64,000 nucleotides of DNA, taken from positions 1 through 64,000 of the forward strand of contig DUBB01000025.1 of the NCBI GenBank assembly GCA_012960535.1. The letters run 5' to 3'. The stretch is from Gammaproteobacteria bacterium (lineage in GTDB: Bacteria; Pseudomonadota; Gammaproteobacteria; Pseudomonadales; Azotimanducaceae). Shown in pieces: positions 26,410-35,620 of this stretch (position 1 is its first letter; every line of letters starts with the position of its first letter). The notes under the pieces were generated by a model, which did not search any database, was not told the DNA's origin, and saw only the letters and a list, made by a program, of their open reading frames with translations. A program made the position numbers and the translations under genes.

Positions 26410-27084
26410 ATGGACACTTTATTTTCCATGGACGGCGTTAATTATTTGTTTCGATGGGGCCACTTCCTGGCCGGTATCACCTGGATAGGCCTGCTCTATT
26501 ATTTTAATTTTGTGCAGACGGAATACTTCAAAGAAGCAGACGGCGAGCATCGTTCCGGCGCCATACAGAAATTAGTCCCCAGGGCCTTATGGTGGTTCAG
26601 ATGGGGTGCTGCATTGACCTTCCTCACCGGGCTTTATCTGCTTTATGTACTGCATGGCGCATGGACCTATGATATTGCTGTTGGCGCGATTCTGGGCACG
26701 CTCATGGCGTTTAACGTCTGGTTTATTATCTGGCCGAATCAACAGATTGTTATTGCATCGGCGACGCAGGTTGCAGGCGGCGGTGAGCCGCTGGCAGAGG
26801 CAGCATCTGCTGCGCCTAAAGCAGGGCTGGCATCGAGATCAAATACCTTGTTCTCTATTCCAATGCTGTTTTTCATGGGGTCTTCGGCCCATATGCAGAC
26901 GTCGATGTTGTTAGATGAGGTGTCTACCTCGACCGCCAGCCTCGTTGCAGTTTTTGTGATTATACTAGCACTGGAAATCAATGCGATTCGCGGCCAGTTG
27001 GGGCCAATGGCTTCAGTTAAGGGTGTCATTCATTGTGGTCTGTTATTGACAGCGGTCCTGTATGGATTGATGGTGTTGTTGTAA
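26410..27084 (+). CDS. Urate hydroxylase PuuD N-terminal-like membrane protein, lacking the cytochrome c domain
   Basis: This 224-residue protein has five or six membrane helices and matches the membrane part of PuuD: LFRWGHFLAGITWIGLLYYFNFVQ near the start, LVPRALWWFRWGAALTFLTG, and FNVWFIIWPNQQ. Invariant His and Trp residues suggest haem binding. True PuuD proteins carry a C-terminal cytochrome c; none is present here and no CxxCH occurs. No purine-catabolism gene is nearby, so urate oxidation is doubtful. It is a free-standing gene followed by a terminator. Confidence 0.8.
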   Translation: MDTLFSMDGVNYLFRWGHFLAGITWIGLLYYFNFVQTEYFKEADGEHRSGAIQKLVPRALWWFRWGAALTFLTGLYLLYVLHGAWTYDIAVGAILGTLMAFNVWFIIWPNQQIVIASATQVAGGGEPLAEAASAAPKAGLASRSNTLFSIPMLFFMGSSAHMQTSMLLDEVSTSTASLVAVFVIILALEINAIRGQLGPMASVKGVIHCGLLLTAVLYGLMVLL

Positions 27085-27110
27085 ATTCGTATTGAAGGGC
27101 AATCTCAGCC

Positions 27111-27136
27111 AGGGCCCTATGGGCCCTGTTTTTTTA
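27111..27136 (+). terminator. Rho-independent terminator
   Basis: AGGGCCC and GGGCCCT pair around TAT, followed by a T run. It closes the PuuD-like gene and lies just 11 bases before the next start. Confidence 0.9.
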
Positions 27137-27146
27137 AGAAAATCAC

Positions 27147-27932
27147 ATGAATCAAGACAACAGAAATCAAGACAGCAGAAATCACGGTATTTTACCTTCT
27201 ATTAAACCAGACGCTGATGAAGTTTCTTCCTATAGAAAGAGCGGTCGTTCAGACGCACCCAAGCAGAGTAGCTTTAATGGAATACTGGTTTTTGTCTTGT
27301 TTTTGATGGTGATCGTCATGGGTTTTGGCGGTTATGTACTGTATGAAGTTCAGAAAAAACTGGTCGAGGCCAATGCGCTATTGTCCAAGGGCCAGGAGAG
27401 CATCCTGGAGCTGGAAAGCCGGCTTGCTGCCACCGGTACTGATGTCTCCAAAACTTTGCAGGAGATGCAGGATCAGTCAGAGACCAATATTGTTGAAATA
27501 GACAAGCTATGGGCTGTGGCCTATCGGCAGAATAAACCCAAAATTGACTCGTTAGCCCAGGATCTGGAGAATTCGACTACTAGTTTCAGAGCCCAGCTTG
27601 ACCCAATTGCAAGTGCAGTGGCAGGTTTCACAGGAAGTCTGGATTCAGTCAGCAAGGGCCTGATTGAGCTTGAAAATGGCCTGGTCACGGGTTCAAAGGA
27701 GCAGGCCACAACCATTGCTCTGCTCAATCAGAGGCTTCAGGATCAGACGGATCTGGCGGAGACCTATAGGCGTAGTGTCGATGTGCTGGGCAAGCAATTG
27801 AAAGAGGCCAGATTGGATATTCGATCTAATCTTGAATATAGGGCGCGTCATAATACTGAAGTACTGGAGATGAAGCGACACTTGCAAGCACTCAGTGCCC
27901 GGCGTATGGATTCATCCAGCCCTACCCCCTAG
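27147..27932 (+). CDS. Single-span membrane protein with periplasmic coiled coil, unknown
   Basis: This 261-residue protein has a polar cytoplasmic N-terminus of about 45 residues (Asn/Asp/Arg-rich), one membrane helix (ILVFVLFLMVIVMGFGGYVLY) and a long helical domain with heptad-like repeats. The rest is low in Cys and aromatic residues, as expected of coiled coils. I recognise no catalytic motif. It is convergent with gspB, ending 2 bases from it. A scaffold or envelope-tethering role is possible but only a guess from shape. Confidence 0.75.
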   Translation: MNQDNRNQDSRNHGILPSIKPDADEVSSYRKSGRSDAPKQSSFNGILVFVLFLMVIVMGFGGYVLYEVQKKLVEANALLSKGQESILELESRLAATGTDVSKTLQEMQDQSETNIVEIDKLWAVAYRQNKPKIDSLAQDLENSTTSFRAQLDPIASAVAGFTGSLDSVSKGLIELENGLVTGSKEQATTIALLNQRLQDQTDLAETYRRSVDVLGKQLKEARLDIRSNLEYRARHNTEVLEMKRHLQALSARRMDSSSPTP

Positions 27933-27934
27933 TT

Positions 27935-28570
27935 TTAGTTGTCAGCCCAATTACTGAGAACGCTGATAGGGATGAGTTGGTTTTCGTGCTCGACGATAAC
28001 GCCGTCCTGAGAAATTGCATGCAACTTGAGGTTTTTGGATATTTGATCGCCTTCTCTGAAGCGTTTACCATCGATAACTACCATCCTGAGCGAGCTATCA
28101 TCGGCATAGATATGGCTGGAAAATCTAATATTATTGATTGAGATGTTCGAGGATAAAAGGCCTTCCGGTTGTCCTGGTTGTGATGTCTTAGCTCGTTGCG
28201 GGCTTGGCTGCAGGGCTAAGTTTGATTGTGGTTTCGGAGCAGTATCGGTGGAACCAGCATTGCCTGTTCCCCGTTTTGGGTTTGCCGATGTGATTCCCCT
28301 TCTTTCAGACTGTTCGACTGGCCTACGCCCCTTTCCTGAAGGGACTGCAGGGGTGTTCTGACTGGTTACGCTGGGGGTGTTATCTGAGGTAAACCAAAAC
28401 ACGAAAAGAAGATTGATTGTCACTAGTAGAATGCCAACCGTTGGCCAGAGCCATCGATTGTTGCCAGCACTGTTCCGATCAGATCTTAAATGTATGGTAT
28501 TGAGTCTTGGCGTCTTATGCTGTTTCTTTTCTTCTTCAGATTTATTGAGAGCATCCAGGATATAAGACAT
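27935..28570 (-). CDS. gspB: General secretion pathway protein GspB
   Basis: This 211-residue inner-membrane protein has a short cytoplasmic start (MSYILDALNKSEEEKK, the typical GspB/ExeB opening), one membrane helix near 41-63, a Pro/Ser-rich linker and a C-terminal domain with RMVVIDGKRFREGDQI and LISVLSNW-like ending. GspB works with GspA/ExeA to help the type II secretion secretin assemble across peptidoglycan. Its start overlaps the exeA stop by one base (TAATG), so the pair is translationally coupled. Core T2SS genes are not in the window. Confidence 0.88.
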   Translation of the reverse strand: MSYILDALNKSEEEKKQHKTPRLNTIHLRSDRNSAGNNRWLWPTVGILLVTINLLFVFWFTSDNTPSVTSQNTPAVPSGKGRRPVEQSERRGITSANPKRGTGNAGSTDTAPKPQSNLALQPSPQRAKTSQPGQPEGLLSSNISINNIRFSSHIYADDSSLRMVVIDGKRFREGDQISKNLKLHAISQDGVIVEHENQLIPISVLSNWADN

Positions 28571-30300
28571 TAGCTGTTACCCCCAGTCAATCTAGGCGTA
28601 TTGCTATCGTCCTCATCATTTATCTTGATCCAGGTTTTTACGCCTGCTATCCCATCTGGTGTTAATCCAGATGATAGTTGAAACTGTTTCACCTTAGATT
28701 CCAGTTCGCCATCAAAGATATAACCTGCAGTGAGCACCAGGGGCTCAGCGTTAATCAGGGCAAGGCGATTTACCAGCCAGTCTATGGCAGGTCCACGATC
28801 CCCCCTGGATAAGGGTCCTTTGTAGGCTGGCGGTGCACGCCATAGCAAGGTGAAGTTGCCATCCCAGTTATCAATAAACTCGAGGATTGGCATGTCGTAT
28901 GTTCGAGTTCCTGCTTTTAACGAGGCGCTACCCTTGTCGAGAGACTTCAGGGTGAACCACTGATTTCTTAGCCGAACGACGACTGGTCGGTTGAAGTCGT
29001 TCATCTCGTTCATACCGGTAATACTGGAGTAGCAGATTAAACCGATTGTTTCTGCCGTCTGACAAGATGCTGTGACGTTCCGGGTGAACCCCACCCCCCA
29101 GATGTTGAGTAGATCACTTAGCGCTGCACCGAGGGTTTCATGCCCTAGAAACTGCTGCGCTGATGGGCCTGATTTGTCGTCCAGAACGGCGTCCCGCCGA
29201 TCGATTCCTGCCGCGCTGGTAGGATCCCCAGATGCAGTTGAGGCCGGTGCCCTTTGGGCTGAATTGTCTCTGGGATCAATTGCTATCAGAGGTGCTGCCG
29301 CAGTGGGCAGGGTTTGGACAGGTTGGTTCACACTAGGTTCCAGCGAACCTGGATGGCTCGTGTTGCCTACTAGCTGTTGTGAAGGCTCCTGATGGGTTCC
29401 AGCATAAATGAACATGAATATTGTAACGAACAGCGCCGCAGTGGATGTGATGGCGGCATATTGCCAGTTAATCCTGATCGCAGGCCGATAGCCCAGGATT
29501 TCTTTAGCCGCTTTTTTAACGATGCCGGGTGATACCTGTATCTCGCCCTCAGAATAGGCTCCCAGCAAGGATCGATCACAGATCAGATTGATCACCCGGG
29601 GAATACCAGAACTGATTTTGTATATTCGATTAATTGCCGAGTTAGGAAAGAAAGTTCCTTTGGCGCCTGCAACAACCAGCCGATGCTTGATATAAGCAGC
29701 GATTTCATTCCTGTTCAGCGCATCAAGATGGAATCTCGCGGTAATTCTCTGGGAAAGTTGGCGTAACTCAGGCTTTGCCAGAATGGTTAATAATTCAGGC
29801 TGACCGAGCAGTATTATTTGCAGTAGTTTTCGCTGATGGGTTTCAAGGTTGGTCAGCAGGCGGAGTTGCTCGAGTACTTCAATGGACAGATTTTGTGCTT
29901 CATCGATGATCAGAACCGTTCTTCTATCCTTACTGTGGGCATTCAAAAGGTAGGCGTTAATCCGATCAGTTAGGACCTTGATACTGGCTTTTTTTGGATA
30001 CTTTATGTTCAGGTCATCGCAGGCTGCTGCAAGTAATTCCGCGGCAGTCAGTTTAGGGTTAAGGATAAATGCAGTATCGACTTTCTTAGGTATCTGATCC
30101 AGCAAGCAGCGACAGACAGTCGTTTTCCCCGTGCCGACTTCACCGGTCAACAGGATGAACGCGCCGTCACCTCGAATACCATAGGTTAGATGTGCCAGGG
30201 CATCGCGATGCCTGTCGCTCATGTAGAGATACTGGGGATTCGGGGCTATGGAAAAAGGTGATTCTTTCAGTCCGAAATAGTCGTTATAAATAGCCGTCAA
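28570..30300 (-). CDS. exeA: ExeA/GspA-type AAA ATPase with peptidoglycan-binding domain
   Basis: This 576-residue protein has three parts. The cytoplasmic AAA domain has Walker A GEVGTGKT at 53-60 and Walker B VLIIDEAQNLS near 140. A membrane helix lies near 277-298. The periplasmic region ends in a PG_binding_1 domain (LSRGDRGPAIDWLVNRL through LTPDGIAGVKTW). Family members bind peptidoglycan and, with GspB, help place the type II secretion channel. The linker of about 90 residues between helix and C-terminal part is Ala/Ser/Pro-rich. It leads the two-gene exeA-gspB operon. Confidence 0.93.
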   Translation of the reverse strand: MTAIYNDYFGLKESPFSIAPNPQYLYMSDRHRDALAHLTYGIRGDGAFILLTGEVGTGKTTVCRCLLDQIPKKVDTAFILNPKLTAAELLAAACDDLNIKYPKKASIKVLTDRINAYLLNAHSKDRRTVLIIDEAQNLSIEVLEQLRLLTNLETHQRKLLQIILLGQPELLTILAKPELRQLSQRITARFHLDALNRNEIAAYIKHRLVVAGAKGTFFPNSAINRIYKISSGIPRVINLICDRSLLGAYSEGEIQVSPGIVKKAAKEILGYRPAIRINWQYAAITSTAALFVTIFMFIYAGTHQEPSQQLVGNTSHPGSLEPSVNQPVQTLPTAAAPLIAIDPRDNSAQRAPASTASGDPTSAAGIDRRDAVLDDKSGPSAQQFLGHETLGAALSDLLNIWGVGFTRNVTASCQTAETIGLICYSSITGMNEMNDFNRPVVVRLRNQWFTLKSLDKGSASLKAGTRTYDMPILEFIDNWDGNFTLLWRAPPAYKGPLSRGDRGPAIDWLVNRLALINAEPLVLTAGYIFDGELESKVKQFQLSSGLTPDGIAGVKTWIKINDEDDSNTPRLTGGNS

Positions 30301-30338
30301 TAGGTTGCCTCCGTGATCACAGCAGCATAGCCTCCAGA

Positions 30339-31217
30339 CTATCGTCCTAGCAACTCAGAGAGCAAATTATCTTTGTTTTGCCAGCGATCTGCAATCCAGT
30401 GCTGGGTTGCTTTGGCTGATGATATGGAATTGGCGCTAATTTCAGCCGGTACCGGGATTTGATCTATAGTGAAGAAAATTTCTGGCTTATGTCCACACAG
30501 GAATTCAAAGAAAGTAGGGGTTCGCTGTTTGTATGCGATAGTGACGTCGAGGATCGAATCCAGATGGTCCTTGAGTGAGTCAACGACCATAGCGGCGCCA
30601 CCGCTTTTGGGTTTTAGTAGGCGTTGGTAGGGGGATTTTTGCTTTTCCTGTTTTTCTTTTGTGAATCGGGTGCCTTCAAGGAAATTTAGCACCGAGACGG
30701 GTGTGAGCTTAAATTTCTCTGCAGATTTGAGTGTAGTTGCCAGATCCTTGCCTTTTAGATGAGGGTTTTTCCTTAGCTTGTCTCTGGAATATCGTTTCAT
30801 GATAGGGAAATCTAACACCCACCAGCACAGACCAATAATTGGTGTGTAGATTAATTCCTGTTTGATGAAAAATTTGAGGAAAGGAATTTTCCGGTTCAGC
30901 AGCCGCTGTAATATTAGAATATCTGTCCAGCTCTGGTGGTTACAGATGACCAGATACCAACGATCTCGGCTTAGCTCGGGTTCTCCTGTCACGGTAACCG
31001 TCAGGTTTTGGAATGTATCTATAATGATATTATTGACACTTATCCAATTTTCAGCTGCAGCCATCGAAAATCGCGTGCAGGCTGGCTCATAAGAGGCTGG
31101 TAGAAGAGCACGAACCAGTGCGGTGACATAGAGTGGAATGCAAAAAAATACAGTGTTGAAAAATATTAACACCAGACTCAGGCAACCTTTAGCTGGACCC
31201 GGTAAAAATCTAAGCAC
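30339..31217 (-). CDS. 1-acylglycerol-3-phosphate acyltransferase-like protein (YihG type)
   Basis: This 292-residue membrane acyltransferase has an N-terminal hydrophobic stretch, the NHQSWTD (NHx4D) catalytic motif near residue 92, and FLEGTRFT as the second conserved block binding glycerol-3-phosphate. It resembles E. coli YihG more than PlsC in length and in the WVLDFPIMKRYSRDKLRKNP segment. It would acylate a lysophosphatidic acid-type substrate on the cytoplasmic side. It stands alone, 38 bases upstream of exeA on the same strand. Confidence 0.9.
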   Translation of the reverse strand: MLRFLPGPAKGCLSLVLIFFNTVFFCIPLYVTALVRALLPASYEPACTRFSMAAAENWISVNNIIIDTFQNLTVTVTGEPELSRDRWYLVICNHQSWTDILILQRLLNRKIPFLKFFIKQELIYTPIIGLCWWVLDFPIMKRYSRDKLRKNPHLKGKDLATTLKSAEKFKLTPVSVLNFLEGTRFTKEKQEKQKSPYQRLLKPKSGGAAMVVDSLKDHLDSILDVTIAYKQRTPTFFEFLCGHKPEIFFTIDQIPVPAEISANSISSAKATQHWIADRWQNKDNLLSELLGR

Positions 31218-31538
31218 ATTTATCTCCCGTCATTTGGCAAGCATAATAGGCTGGATGCTGGCATCGCTATTTTGTCAGATTGGGCTGAAGATGACTATTG
31301 ATTTGGTGACCAGCTGCCTGGGCAGGATCACCGAGGGGGTACATCAGCCCTGCCTTGAAAAGACCGCAGACGTGTTATCTTGTGCAAACCTGAACTCATG
31401 TAAACCTAAATATATTTTCTGCGCGGTTGGTTAGCCCACTAGATTTGTTCAGCAGGGTCGAGGCGACTATTGCCAGGCCTGCTGATAAAATCAGTAAATG
31501 TATTTGTTTCGGACGTGTTTACGTAGGACTAGTAAAAG
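31218..31538. other. Intergenic region between acyltransferase and RoxA-like genes
   Basis: This divergent region of about 320 bases must hold the promoters of both flanking genes. A 47-codon frame at 31291-31434 with five cysteines is open but lacks a convincing ribosome-binding site or family likeness, so it is left uncalled. No clear hairpin or operator was seen. Confidence 0.4.
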
Positions 31539-32477
31539 ATGACTGCATTTAAAAATATACTTGGAGACCTGAGTGCTCAGCAGTTTCTGCAGTCGCACTG
31601 GCAGCGCAAGCCCTTGATGGTGCCGGGCGCGTTTGCCGGGTATTCATCTCCGATATCTGCTGATGAACTGGCGGGCCTTTCACTGGAGCCCGATGTGGAA
31701 TCCAGGGTGGTTCTCGGCGCTGATCCTTCTGGGCCATGGCAGGTGCAGCAGGGCCCATTTCAAGAAGCTGATTTCAGCAGGTTGCCTGAAAGCGAATGGA
31801 CGCTAATAGTGCAGGCAGTGGATCTCTGGGTGCCTCAGGTAAAAGAGCTGCTATCCCATTTTAGTTTTCTCCCTCCTTGGCGATTTGATGATGTGATGAT
31901 CAGCTACGCTCCTGTTGGCGGTAGTGCCGGGCCGCATTTTGATGAGTACGATGTTTTTCTTATACAGGTTGAAGGCAGTAAATGCTGGCAGCTAGGGCAA
32001 ATCGAAGACGACAATCCACCTTTACTGGATAATTCCGATTTGCGGATTGTGAAGAATTTTCAGCAGACACAAGAGTGGCTGCTTGCCCCCGGAGACATGC
32101 TTTACCTGCCCCCCAGGCTGAGTCACTGGGGCATTGCCGAAACCGAGGGCATGACTTTTTCTGTTGGCTTCCGGTCACCGAGTTTGGCTGAGCTTCTGGC
32201 GGACCTGGCAATAGAGTTATCGGCAGGAAATAATGATATCTATTACAGAGATCCTCAACTCAGCGTGGATATGGCTGGTGAGCGAATCCATCCGGCTTTT
32301 ATTCAACAGGTACAGGCATTGCTGGGACAGCTTCTCAGCGATGATAGCCTGATGGAGGATTGGTTTGCCCGGTTTATGACTGCGCCGAAATACCCAGGTT
32401 TGGAAAAACAGACCAAAGAGTTGCGCAAGGCTCGGATTGATGGTCGTCTATACCACAACGGCGATATTGTTAATTAG
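31539..32477 (+). CDS. roxA: RoxA/YcfD-type ribosomal protein L16 arginine hydroxylase, shortened C-terminus
   Basis: This 312-residue JmjC/cupin 2-oxoglutarate oxygenase matches E. coli YcfD, which hydroxylates an arginine of ribosomal protein L16. The iron ligands are visible: HFD with His133 and Asp135, and His196 in PRLSHWG. SVGFRSPS follows as in YcfD. The protein is about 60 residues shorter than YcfD (373); the lost part is most of the C-terminal winged-helix region, and its end (RKARIDGRLYHNGDIVN) resembles a mid-domain segment. The catalytic core is complete, so activity is still likely. Confidence 0.87.
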   Translation: MTAFKNILGDLSAQQFLQSHWQRKPLMVPGAFAGYSSPISADELAGLSLEPDVESRVVLGADPSGPWQVQQGPFQEADFSRLPESEWTLIVQAVDLWVPQVKELLSHFSFLPPWRFDDVMISYAPVGGSAGPHFDEYDVFLIQVEGSKCWQLGQIEDDNPPLLDNSDLRIVKNFQQTQEWLLAPGDMLYLPPRLSHWGIAETEGMTFSVGFRSPSLAELLADLAIELSAGNNDIYYRDPQLSVDMAGERIHPAFIQQVQALLGQLLSDDSLMEDWFARFMTAPKYPGLEKQTKELRKARIDGRLYHNGDIVN

Positions 32478-32652
32478 CACTGCTAACCCAGATTATAGAG
32501 CCGCCCGGGAGATCTACCTGGCTTGACGTTTAGGCTGACATTAAAGCCATATTAAGGCCAGTTTTGAAGCCAGGCTGATCACCATTGGATGACCGTGAAC
32601 ACACGATACGAACCGGTTGGGCCGGAAGGGCGGGTTTGATCCGTTGCCTGGT

Positions 32653-34059
32653 TTATTGCAACCACAGGCAGCAGAAACTGATTACAGCAACACCTATCAG
32701 GTTGAGGATAAAGCCTTCTTTAGCCATGGTTCTGGTGGTGAAATAGCCGGTACTGAACATGATAGTGTTGGGCGCTGTTGCTACCGGCAGCATGAAAGCA
32801 CAGCTTGCGCTCATAGCAGCAGGGACCATAAGCAGGGTCGGATCTAAGTTTGCACCTAATGCTGCTGCTGCCAGAATGGGTAACATGAGGGTTGTTGTTG
32901 CAGTATTGCTGGTCATTTCTGTCATAAAAGTGATGGTAAAGCAGATCAGGCATACGACTAGGATAATGTTCATTGATGCTATAGCAGAGAGCCATTCGCC
33001 CAGCATGCCTGAGAGTCCGGACTCTACAAAAGCGGTGGCAATGGCGATGCCTCCACCAAATAGAATCAGCATTCCCCAGGGAATCTTGTTTGCCGTTTCC
33101 CAGTCCAGAAGTCTCGAACCTCTGCCATCGGGGACAAGGAACATACAGACGACGGCGAGCATGGCGACACTGGCATCGTTAGCGCTGGAGATACCAAACC
33201 AGTCACTCCAGCCGCCAAAGGGTTGGCTTCGGGTAATCCATGCCAGCGCTGTCAGTGAAAAAATCAATAGGACCCGTTTCTCGGAAGTAGTCCAGTTGCC
33301 TACCTCCGGGAGATCAAAGTTGCCCTTATAGTGGAGGTTTCTGGTTATCCAGATAGCTGTCAGTGGGAGCATCAGCAAAACTACAGGAATACCCCACGAC
33401 ATCCAGGTTAAAAAGCCGATCTCGCTGCCCATGTTAATTTCATAAACTTCCCTGAACACCAGATTAGGGGGTGTTCCAATGGGCGTGCCGATACCGCCGA
33501 TACTGGCGGCATAGGCAATCCCCAGAAGTAAGGGCACGGCCATGGCTTTATCATGGGACTTCTCCAGGACAGCCAGTGCTACCGGTAGCAGCATCAACGT
33601 TGTGGCCGTATTAGAAATCCACATGGATAGGAAGGCCGATGCTGCCATAAAACCAAATACCAGGCGTTTACTGCTCTGTGATCCGAAAGCATTTACCATG
33701 GTCAGCGCGATACGCCGGTGCGCGCCGCTTTTGGCCATTGCTGTAGAGAGGATAAACCCACCCATGAGCAACAGAACCAGCGGGCTACCATAGGCTGCGC
33801 CAACCTGAGAAGGGGATAAAATACCAAAAAAGGGTAGCAAAGCCAGGGGAATCAATGATGTGATGGGAATGGGGATTGGTTCGAAGATCCACCAGATCGC
33901 GGTCCACATGGAAATCGCCGCGGTCATCCTTATTACCGTGGGTATATCCCAGATCCCCAATGTGGTGTATAACAGCAGGGCCAGCAGTGGCCCTAAAAGG
34001 CTGAACAGAATCTTGGAGGATACTGTAAATGAGGTTTTTGGAGATGCTTCGAATGTCAT
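32653..34059 (-). CDS. DASS/SLC13-family sodium-coupled anion transporter
   Basis: This 468-residue polytopic transporter has the duplicated DASS substrate motifs SNTATT, in WISNTATTLMLLPV near residue 150 and TSNTATTTLMLPI near 380, and GTPPNLVF. Members import dicarboxylates, sulfate or phosphate with sodium. The specificity cannot be read from the sequence. It is divergent from sbcB and stands alone. The genome region also encodes NhaD, fitting a sodium-rich habitat. Confidence 0.92.
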   Translation of the reverse strand: MTFEASPKTSFTVSSKILFSLLGPLLALLLYTTLGIWDIPTVIRMTAAISMWTAIWWIFEPIPIPITSLIPLALLPFFGILSPSQVGAAYGSPLVLLLMGGFILSTAMAKSGAHRRIALTMVNAFGSQSSKRLVFGFMAASAFLSMWISNTATTLMLLPVALAVLEKSHDKAMAVPLLLGIAYAASIGGIGTPIGTPPNLVFREVYEINMGSEIGFLTWMSWGIPVVLLMLPLTAIWITRNLHYKGNFDLPEVGNWTTSEKRVLLIFSLTALAWITRSQPFGGWSDWFGISSANDASVAMLAVVCMFLVPDGRGSRLLDWETANKIPWGMLILFGGGIAIATAFVESGLSGMLGEWLSAIASMNIILVVCLICFTITFMTEMTSNTATTTLMLPILAAAALGANLDPTLLMVPAAMSASCAFMLPVATAPNTIMFSTGYFTTRTMAKEGFILNLIGVAVISFCCLWLQ

Positions 34060-34121
34060 ATGGGTATTCGTTGTGATATTGGCTATGGAACAATTCTGCT
34101 TGTCATGCTAGCGAGAATACC

Positions 34122-35549
34122 ATGAAAGATACCCTTTTTTGGTATGATTTAGAGACAACCGGCCTTGATTCGATTCTCGACCGCGCGATACAGTTCGCTG
34201 GTATCAGAACTGACCTGAATTTAGAAATCATCGCGGAGCCAGTTAATATTCTGTCGTCGTTATCTGACGACATTTTGGTAGACCCTGAGGCGATTTTAAC
34301 CACGGGTATTGATGTCGAAACCTTACAGTGCGACGGTCTGATTGAATTCGATTTTTTAAACCGGATTATGACCGAGTTCATGGAACCGCAGACCTGCGTG
34401 GCCGGCTATAACAACCTCAGTTTTGATGATGAATTTATTCGTCAGGCGCTATACCGCAATTTATTTGATCCGTATGCCAGGGAATGGCAGGGTGGAAATT
34501 CTCGCTGGGATGTCATGAACCTGATGAGAATGTCTCATGCCTTGCGTCCGCAGGGGTTTTCCTGGCCGAAAAAGGCCGATGGGACAACCAGCTTCAGGCT
34601 TGAGCACCTGGCGGCTGCTAATGAGATCGGTCACGAACAGGCGCATGATGCCTTATCGGATGTATTTGCTACAGTGGGCGTCACTAAGAAGCTTCGCCAG
34701 GTTCAGCCAAAGCTATTTGACTTCTTTTTCAATCTGCGTAGTAAATCTTTTGTTCTGAACCAGTTATACCCCCTGAAAAAGCAGATGATTATTCATGTGG
34801 CGGCGCATTATCCTGCTTCCCGGGCACACATTGGCGTGTTACTACCAATAGCAGCACATCCGGTTAACCGTAACAGCATCATTTGCGCTGATTTACTGGT
34901 TCAGCCCGAGTTTCTGCTGGGACTCACCTCGGCCCAGATTCAGCAAAGACTGTTTGATGGCAAGGGCGAACAAAGTAGGGGCAACAGACCGGGTCTACAA
35001 TCCCTGCAGATAAATCGGTGTCCGGCGATAGCCCCCATGGCAACACTTTCAGCTGCGAGAGCGGATTCTTTGGGAATTGATCTCGCGTTATGTGCCGAGC
35101 GTCAAAAGCTATTACAGAATTCGGCGGGCTTGGTCGAAACGGTAACGGAAGTGTTTGCCAGCCAATCCAGAGATAGCCAGGTGGATCCTGACTTTATGCT
35201 CTATGGAGGCGAATTTTTTTCGAATCAGGATGCCGGTCGAATGGCTGAGGCTCGTGGTCTTGGACCCAATTGCACGCAAATATCAGGTCATTTTGATGAC
35301 GGCAGACTGGATGAATTGCTTTTCCGGTTTAAAGCTCGAAACTTCTGCAGTGAACTCGATGACGACGAGAAACTGCGGTGGCACAGTTTTAAGCAGGACC
35401 GATGGCAACAGCAGAATCGAATTGGAGACTACTACCAGCGTACCCAGCATTGCCTTGCCGAAAACAAGGCCGATAATGCCCTTGAAAGTCTGATTCGGCG
35501 TTTGTTATGGCAGGCTAAGCAGATCGATCTCGATCTGCTTAGTCGCTAA
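34122..35549 (+). CDS. sbcB: Exodeoxyribonuclease I
   Basis: This 475-residue 3'-5' single-strand DNA exonuclease is the length of E. coli ExoI. DEDDh exonuclease residues appear in FWYDLETTGLD near the start, YNNLSFDDEFIRQALYRN near 96, and EQAHDALSDVFATV near 180. The SH3-like and helical C-terminal parts follow. It acts in mismatch repair and recombination end trimming and contacts SSB. It stands alone. Confidence 0.96.
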   Translation: MKDTLFWYDLETTGLDSILDRAIQFAGIRTDLNLEIIAEPVNILSSLSDDILVDPEAILTTGIDVETLQCDGLIEFDFLNRIMTEFMEPQTCVAGYNNLSFDDEFIRQALYRNLFDPYAREWQGGNSRWDVMNLMRMSHALRPQGFSWPKKADGTTSFRLEHLAAANEIGHEQAHDALSDVFATVGVTKKLRQVQPKLFDFFFNLRSKSFVLNQLYPLKKQMIIHVAAHYPASRAHIGVLLPIAAHPVNRNSIICADLLVQPEFLLGLTSAQIQQRLFDGKGEQSRGNRPGLQSLQINRCPAIAPMATLSAARADSLGIDLALCAERQKLLQNSAGLVETVTEVFASQSRDSQVDPDFMLYGGEFFSNQDAGRMAEARGLGPNCTQISGHFDDGRLDELLFRFKARNFCSELDDDEKLRWHSFKQDRWQQQNRIGDYYQRTQHCLAENKADNALESLIRRLLWQAKQIDLDLLSR

Positions 35550-35620
35550 CTTATGAACACAACGATGGTGGTTAAAAATAGGCGCCAGTTTCCGTATTGA
35601 CAGACTCAAGACTGACAGGT

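Noticed and set aside
31291..31434. 47-residue Cys-containing frame before the RoxA-like gene
   Set aside because: No convincing SD or similarity, and the length is within chance for this gap.
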